A stretch of DNA of 64,000 bases from Persicaria tinctoria (Eukaryota; Streptophyta; Magnoliopsida; Caryophyllales; Polygonaceae). Below, one piece after another: positions 59,203-64,000 of this stretch. Within the stretch, counting starts at the first letter, position 1, and the number at the start of each line of letters is the position of its first letter. The stretch covers positions 53,667,098 through 53,731,097 of the forward strand of contig JBANSL010000020.1 of NCBI GenBank assembly GCA_037127255.1, given 5' to 3'. The translations under genes and the position numbers were made by a program. The notes under the pieces were generated by a model. That model was not told the DNA's origin and did not search any database. It was given only the letters and a program-made list of their open reading frames with translations.

Positions 59203-60284
59203 GGCGGTTAGAGGGTTTGCAGGCGGGATTCGCAGGCTATTAGGTGAGTCGGCATGGTGACGGCGAGGGGAAGGAGAAACTACAGGCGCGTGAGACGCGT
59301 TGATTTTTGAGGGGTTGGTCCCCTTTTTTACACTAATTAAGGTCGTATTTTGCTGCGTTTTTTTTAAAGCAATTTTTGTATTTTTTTACAGTAGGTAAGA
59401 AGTAGATCGACACAGCGATCTTGAAGTCATCAAAAAAATGAATTGATAGACCCTACGAAGAGGGTCGCCAGGCAAAAGAAAAAAGAAAAAAAAATCTAAG
59501 ATTACAATTACATCAATTTAAATTTAAAACATCTAAAAATTAGAGCTCTGGCTTCTTGAAAATCTGATTCGATGGCTTAGACGGCTTGCATGCAAGCTAA
59601 TAGATGAAATTATTTGCCTTGTCTTAGTTGGATCTAGTTCCGACTTCCGAGTGCAGTGACGGGCAATCACAATCTAAATAAACTTGGTGTTGAGAGAAAG
59701 GCTCCCATTTAGACTCAACCACAAGGAGCAAATCTTCGGCTGCCATAAATAAAAAATTTAGATTTTTTAAAATTTGTTAATAGAAATAAAATCTATGTTT
59801 GAAGCGTGATCCAAAGGTTGTTTGAATTTTTTTTTTAAAAATGAATGGTAGAAAAGAGATTTGAATTCTTGGATTCAGAAGTGGTTTGTATGTGAGCGAA
59901 GAGGGTTGAGTATGAGGTTGTGGCAGTGGCGGTGGTGACCGCGATGCCTCCGCACCAAACGGTGGTGGGTGACTCGACAACAGCCCGACCCAAGAGACCC
60001 AACGGGAGCCTCTGGGGATGCTGCATGTGGGTTGGGAATGGCGGAACAGAGTAGATGGTGGTGGGACGTGGTGACCGGTGGTGATGGGAAGAGGTGGTTG
60101 TTTGGTTTTTCTCGGGTGGTTTGAAATTTATAGTTTGTCGGGAGGTTTGAGATATGGAGTTTCTCGGGCTGTGACCGACGGTGGTGGAGTCAAGAGAGGC
60201 CGAAAATCACACCAGAGCCGGTAGGGGGTGGCAGATGAGAGGAAGGGGGCGGCACCGAGGTGGGAGGCAGTGTATTGATTTTGA
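59203..60284. other. Intergenic, possible LINE 5' sequence, no gene seen
   Basis: 59203-59330 is GC-rich and may still belong to LINE-C. 59900-60250 is G-rich with GGTGGTG repeats and holds only unrecognised frames (59777-60026). Confidence 0.4.
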
Positions 60285-60420
60285 TTTTTTTATTGAACCG
60301 GAAAGGATTTGGCTGACGACTAAGTCGCCTAGCCAAAAGCATCCCGAATGATGATGTTGCGAAGCGCAGTGTCAGAAGGAAGAAGAGGACCGGAGTGGAA
60401 GTTTTTCAATTTGATTCTAG
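60285..60420 (-). mobile_element. Short LINE 3' end
   Basis: A T-run (60285-60291) is followed by ATTGAACCGGAAAGGATT. This parallels the end of LINE-C (T15 then GAATACAGGAAAGGGATT). Only the tail of a minus-strand element remains. A possible single Stowaway-like tip (CTCCATCTGTTTCCAAATAAG) lies just right, at about 60463. Confidence 0.4.
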
Positions 60421-60578
60421 AAGCACATGAAGTTATCTCTATAAATTTGAGTTTAATTAATGCTCCATCTGTTTCCAAATAAGTGACTTTTTCAAGTAAA
60501 CACATATTTTTAGGAGGGTAAAAACTATAGAAAATATGAAAATTTTAATTAAGTTTTTAAATAATATTATACTTATTA

Positions 60579-62093
60579 CGGAAATTTCGCCTGGTAACCC
60601 TGAGATTTTGCGTATTTCGCGTGGTAAACAAAGGTTTCAGATATTTCGCCGGGTAACCCTGAGGTTTCGAAATGTTTTGTCTCGTGCCCAAAACTTTTGT
60701 TTTGGTTGAGAAATAAGAGTTTCAACTTTAATAGGGTGGTATTTTGTAATATTGAAAAATTATTGGGTTTCTTTAAGAAGAAGAAGAAGATGGTGAGACA
60801 ATCGGCGATTTGTAATATTGAAATGAGAGTCTCAATTCTTTTTGATACACCGAATTCCCATTTCTGGAGCTCTGTTTGATAAATCCTAAAAAATTTCATC
60901 TTTTACAACGAAAGAGAGAAAAAGGCAACAGATCGAGACGAAGAACAGGTGTGTGCAATGTGCGGGTGATGGCAGTGGCGCCTCCGACGTCGGTAGCTCT
61001 GACGGAGGATTAGGGGCCACTGACGATCTCGCAGATGGAGATGCAGAGGGCGAGGTGTATGCGCTTGCCGCCGGCGAGGAGGGAGTAGTGCATCTTGGGC
61101 GGTCTTCTCGCCACCTTCTCCCCCATCACTGCCTCCTCTTTATCCATCTCCATCCCACCTTAAAATCTTAAATTCGACCATAAATATCAAATCCAGGTTA
61201 AATCTTACATTGCATCTTGGAAAAAGCTATCAAATCCATAACATTACATGCCCAATTCGAAACATAACAATCCAATTTTCCAGATCTAGTCTGGTTTCAA
61301 CAACTCTCCAAGAACCCTAGCCCCAATTCAAAATTCAAGCCACATCTCTCAAGATCGAACACCATAAATAGCAATCAACATACAAGAGAAAGTATAGATA
61401 ATTAGATATAGTATAGGCCAAATTTATTCAAATAAATTAAAACAAAAAAAGAGAGTAGAGTGGAAGAAGAAAAGGAAAGATGAAGAAGAACACCAAACCC
61501 AGAAAAAGGTAACGAGCCTTTTTTTTTTGTTTTACTTTGTGGCATAAATTATAAATATTACAATATTTGCCCGACGATGGGAGGTCGAATTGCTCCATAT
61601 CTTGCGGGAGATCTTGAAGGTGGCCTGATCGTGAGGCGATGGGTGGTCGAATTCCTCGAATCATCGATCGGCTTCCTCTCCCCAACAGGAGCCACCTCAG
61701 AGGCGGAATTCGGGACAGACATGACGACAACGGCGGTAGCAGCGGCGGCTAGGGCGGGGGCTACTAGAGGTCGCAGATCGGGGCCGTTCGGACCCACCAC
61801 TACCACCCCTTTACCGCCGACAGTCCACCTTCTTCTTCTTCTCTTTCATCTTCTTCGACTCTTCGTGGATCTCTCAAAAGATAATAGGATTTATTGTAAA
61901 TGAAAGCCATTATTTTTCAATATTACAAGAAACCACCCTATCAAAGTTGAAACTCTTATTTCTCAACCAAAACAAAAGTTTTGGGCGCGAGACAAAACAT
62001 TTCGAAACCTCAGGGTTATCCGACGAAATATATGAAACCTTTGTTTACCACGCGAAATACGCAAAACCCCAGGGTTACCAGACGAAATTTCTG
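60579..62093. mobile_element. Pack-MULE: Mutator-like element carrying host gene sequence
   Basis: Long inverted repeats, about 186 bp, at 60579-60765 and 61906-62093 begin CGGAAATTTCG / CAGAAATTTCG. They share GGTAACCCTG, GTTTCGAAATG(T)TTTGTCTCG and GTTGAGAAATAAGAGTTTCAAC. The 9-bp target duplication TACTTATTA is perfect (60570-60578, 62094-62102). There is no transposase. The 1.1-kb interior is much richer in GC than the flanks and contains a fragment like geranylgeranyl diphosphate synthase (61010-61153). The right interior (61577-61903) is also coding-like but unrecognised. Confidence 0.92.
61010..61153 (-). pseudogene. Captured fragment resembling geranylgeranyl diphosphate synthase
   Basis: A minus frame of 47 codons from ATG 61153-61151 to TAA 61012-61010 contains MHYSLLAGGKRIHLALCI and CEIVSG. 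This matches the hallmark block of plant GGPP synthases (YSLLAGGKR followed by LCI-x-x-CE-hydrophobic-x-G), where the GGKR residues bind isopentenyl diphosphate. The preceding DKEEAVMG also parallels the family's DEAV segment. The downstream aspartate-rich DDxxD motifs are absent, so it cannot be an enzyme. The usual Arg-Pro after GGKR-x is His-Leu here. Confidence 0.72.
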
Positions 62094-62137
62094 TACTTAT
62101 TATTAATAAGTTTGAGTTTATAATTTTTTATTTATTA

Positions 62138-63738
62138 AACTCTCTCTCTTCTTGGGAGGTTTTTGGCCTAGCCACCGCCACTGGCTACCGCCTTCTTCCA
62201 TCCTTCTTTGTACAATTGTACTAGCCAACCTTCATATCATTTCCGCACACCGGCCGTCGCCGTTATGGCTCCATCTCTCTCCTTTACTATCGCCTCCCTG
62301 ACCCTTGCTCATCCTTCCTATGCTCCTTTCACTGTCCCGACCACGGTTCCATCACCTTCCATGGTCTATCCGCAACCTTTGCCCTTGCCCATCCTTCCCT
62401 CTTGTTGACTGGTTCCTCCATCATCGGGTTGATACTTCAGCTTTTGCCTGGTGTTGTCCGGTTTTGGGCCCTTGTCGGGCTTTCATCGCTTTGTCTTCAT
62501 CACCAACTTTATCGCCAGTTTCAACTCCCTCTTGGTTCCACCGACCTCTTGTGCTCTCTCTCGGATTCCGCCTTGGTCCTTGGCTGCGTTGGTTGGTCTG
62601 CCTTCATTGAGGTTGTTGTTTCGTCTAGGGGATCTTTGCTCACAAGCTTCTTTGATTGTTTTTGTTTTGATGGGTGTGGTGAGCTGCTTCGTCTAGGGGA
62701 TCTTTGCTCACAAGCTTCTTTGGCGCTTCGAGTTCTTATCTTCACCGCATCCATTTTTGCTTCCTCCCTCATCTCCTCTGTTTGTGTCTTTGTGTGCAGG
62801 TGTTATGTCCTTCCTTGCTCCTTTTGGTCCTTCTTCCTCCGGTGTATTCCAGCGGTTTGTCCCACCATTGATCCGTTGTTGGTGGTGTCTGTCCTCTCGT
62901 AGTCGGACTTGCTTGGTCAATGCTTCATAGCTTCGAGAGTTTCCCTATAGGGTACGCTGCATTCCTTATCTCGTGTGTTTGTTTTAAGGTCGCAACGGTG
63001 GTAGTTTGGTTTATTTCTGGTGCTTGTTTGAGCGGGTTTGGGTTGTGGGTGAGTCGGTGAGGCCTTGTATGTGGTGGTGTTTTTTTAGGCTGGGGTGTGC
63101 ATGTGGGTGTGTTGGCTGGTTGGGTTTTGTGGTGTTTGGTCAAGTTTGCTTGTTGTATGCCCTTTTTTTGTTTTGGGTGATTTATTTGCGTTTGGCCAGG
63201 TTTCAGACTTTCGTTTCTTGGTTCGAAGATCTTTTCCAGATGTGTTGGCTACATGTCGTCGGTATTGCTACTACTATGTGTTAAGCTCGGCTGGGTCCGA
63301 TGGGATCAACACAAGCTGGAGGGAGGTCATGTGCGGGCCCACATACGGAAGAAACGAACAACACATAAACCCAACTGGGTTCCATCTAAAAACTAATTGG
63401 CAATGAGAGGAGTAGCTCACTAACTTTATATGTTGTTCAAACAATCTCAATATCACCGATGTGGGACAACCACATTCCAATTTCCAACACTATGCTAGTC
63501 AGCCCTCCTCGTTCAAGTTTTGAGAGTTCCTGCCTCTTGTCCTGGCTTTTCATCGTTGTACTTTTCTTTTATGCATTTTATTTTTCGCCATTTATTTCGT
63601 GCTATTTCTTTTCTGTCATTTGCTTATGGCTGTACATGATGGTTAGTTCATCTACCGGCTTGTCCAGTCTCTCGGTTTCTCTATACTTTGTTTATATCAG
63701 AATTGAATTCTTATCTTGCTTAAAAAAAAAAAAAAAAA
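62138..63738 (+). mobile_element. Poly(A)-tailed non-autonomous retroelement, with a nested solo LTR
   Basis: It starts near a CTCTCTCTCTTCTTGGG stretch and ends GAATTCTTATCTTGCTTA plus A17 (63722-63738). Without the nested LTR it is about 1.4 kb. Frames of 100 to 166 codons (62305-62902) are unrecognised and low in complexity, much like those in LINE-B. A 30-bp block (CGTCTAGGGGATCTTTGCTCACAAG...) occurs twice, near 62623 and 62689. The 5' limit is uncertain. Confidence 0.55.
63279..63489 (-). repeat. Solo LTR, Copia-like
   Basis: 211 bp, TGTTAAGCTCGG to TTTCCAACA, with perfect 5-bp target duplication CTATG (63274-63278, 63490-63494). A TATAAAG box and CCCACATCGG lie on the minus strand, so that is the likely transcribed strand. 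No internal region remains, so it arose by LTR-LTR recombination. Confidence 0.88.
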
Positions 63739-63741
63739 TTA

Positions 63742-63966
63742 CTCCCTCCGATCCAAAAAGGATGTCGTTTGACTTTTTAACACGTATTTTAAGGAGCTAT
63801 AAACTATATAATATATTAACTTTTTTTTATATAATCTAATACTTATTACCAACAAATATTAAGTTGTAAAAAAATAATTTAAAAAAAGTTGATATTTTAT
63901 ATAGTTTTTACCTCCTTATAATACGTGTTAAAAAGTCAAACGACATTCTTTTTGGATCGAAGGTAG
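63742..63966. mobile_element. Stowaway MITE
   Basis: Nearly perfect long inverted repeats: CTCCCTCCGATCCAAAAAGG and its complement end at 63966, continuing as GTCGTTTGACTTTTTAACACG. TA flanks both ends (63740-63741, 63967-63968). 225 bp, no coding. Confidence 0.92.
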
Positions 63967-64000
63967 TAATATTTTATATTGTTTTTATCACCTTAAAATA

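Noticed and set aside
50057..59470. Target duplication of LINE-C
   Set aside because: TCACTACGATATATTGAGG left of the T15 tract was searched for near the 5' end by eye; only poor matches such as GATTTTTGAGG near 59309 were seen.

Overview
This window is nuclear DNA of a eudicot plant. The evidence is GT-AG introns, three recognisable plant gene families (glyoxalase I, MEI2-like RNA-binding protein, cellulose synthase-like D), and a dense set of plant transposons (Copia, a Gypsy-type LTR element with tRNA-iMet primer site, L1-type LINEs with RNase H, hAT, Mutator-like, PIF/Harbinger-like and Stowaway-like elements). The order cannot be fixed from sequence alone; an asterid such as a Lamiales species is only a guess.

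Layout. 0-11 kb: the possible C-terminus of an unknown gene, then a three-level nest. A plus-strand LINE (1354-1627 and 10537-10781) is split by a minus-strand poly(A)-type retroelement (1628-10523, 13-bp target duplication), which is split by a 6.9-kb degenerate Copia element (2481-9370). 11.8-14.8 kb: an intact seven-exon glyoxalase I gene with an in-frame upstream exon that could encode an organelle-targeting extension. 15-30.3 kb: a repeat island. It holds a second three-level nest in which a Mutator-like foldback element contains a hAT element, which contains a 9.06-kb LTR retrotransposon with indistinguishable 1783-bp LTRs and no coding interior. Two MITE-type elements and a 0.9-kb poly(A) retroelement follow. 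31.5-36.8 kb: a MEI2-like gene (837 aa, three RRMs). 38.4-42.4 kb: a CSLD gene (1147 aa, three exons). 44.1-45.4 kb, minus strand: an acidic protein of unknown function with a cysteine-containing tail. 46.9-64 kb: a hAT element, a minus-strand LINE split by another hAT element, a Pack-MULE carrying a fragment resembling geranylgeranyl diphosphate synthase, a poly(A) retroelement containing a solo LTR, and a Stowaway MITE.

The four host genes are ordinary single-copy-looking plant genes with no evident common pathway: methylglyoxal detoxification, RNA regulation of development, cell-wall polysaccharide synthesis, and an unknown. They sit as islands between nested transposons. I see no operon, CRISPR array, rRNA or tRNA gene. 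The notable material is transposon architecture: element boundaries and target duplications could be read directly, and one captured host gene fragment was found.
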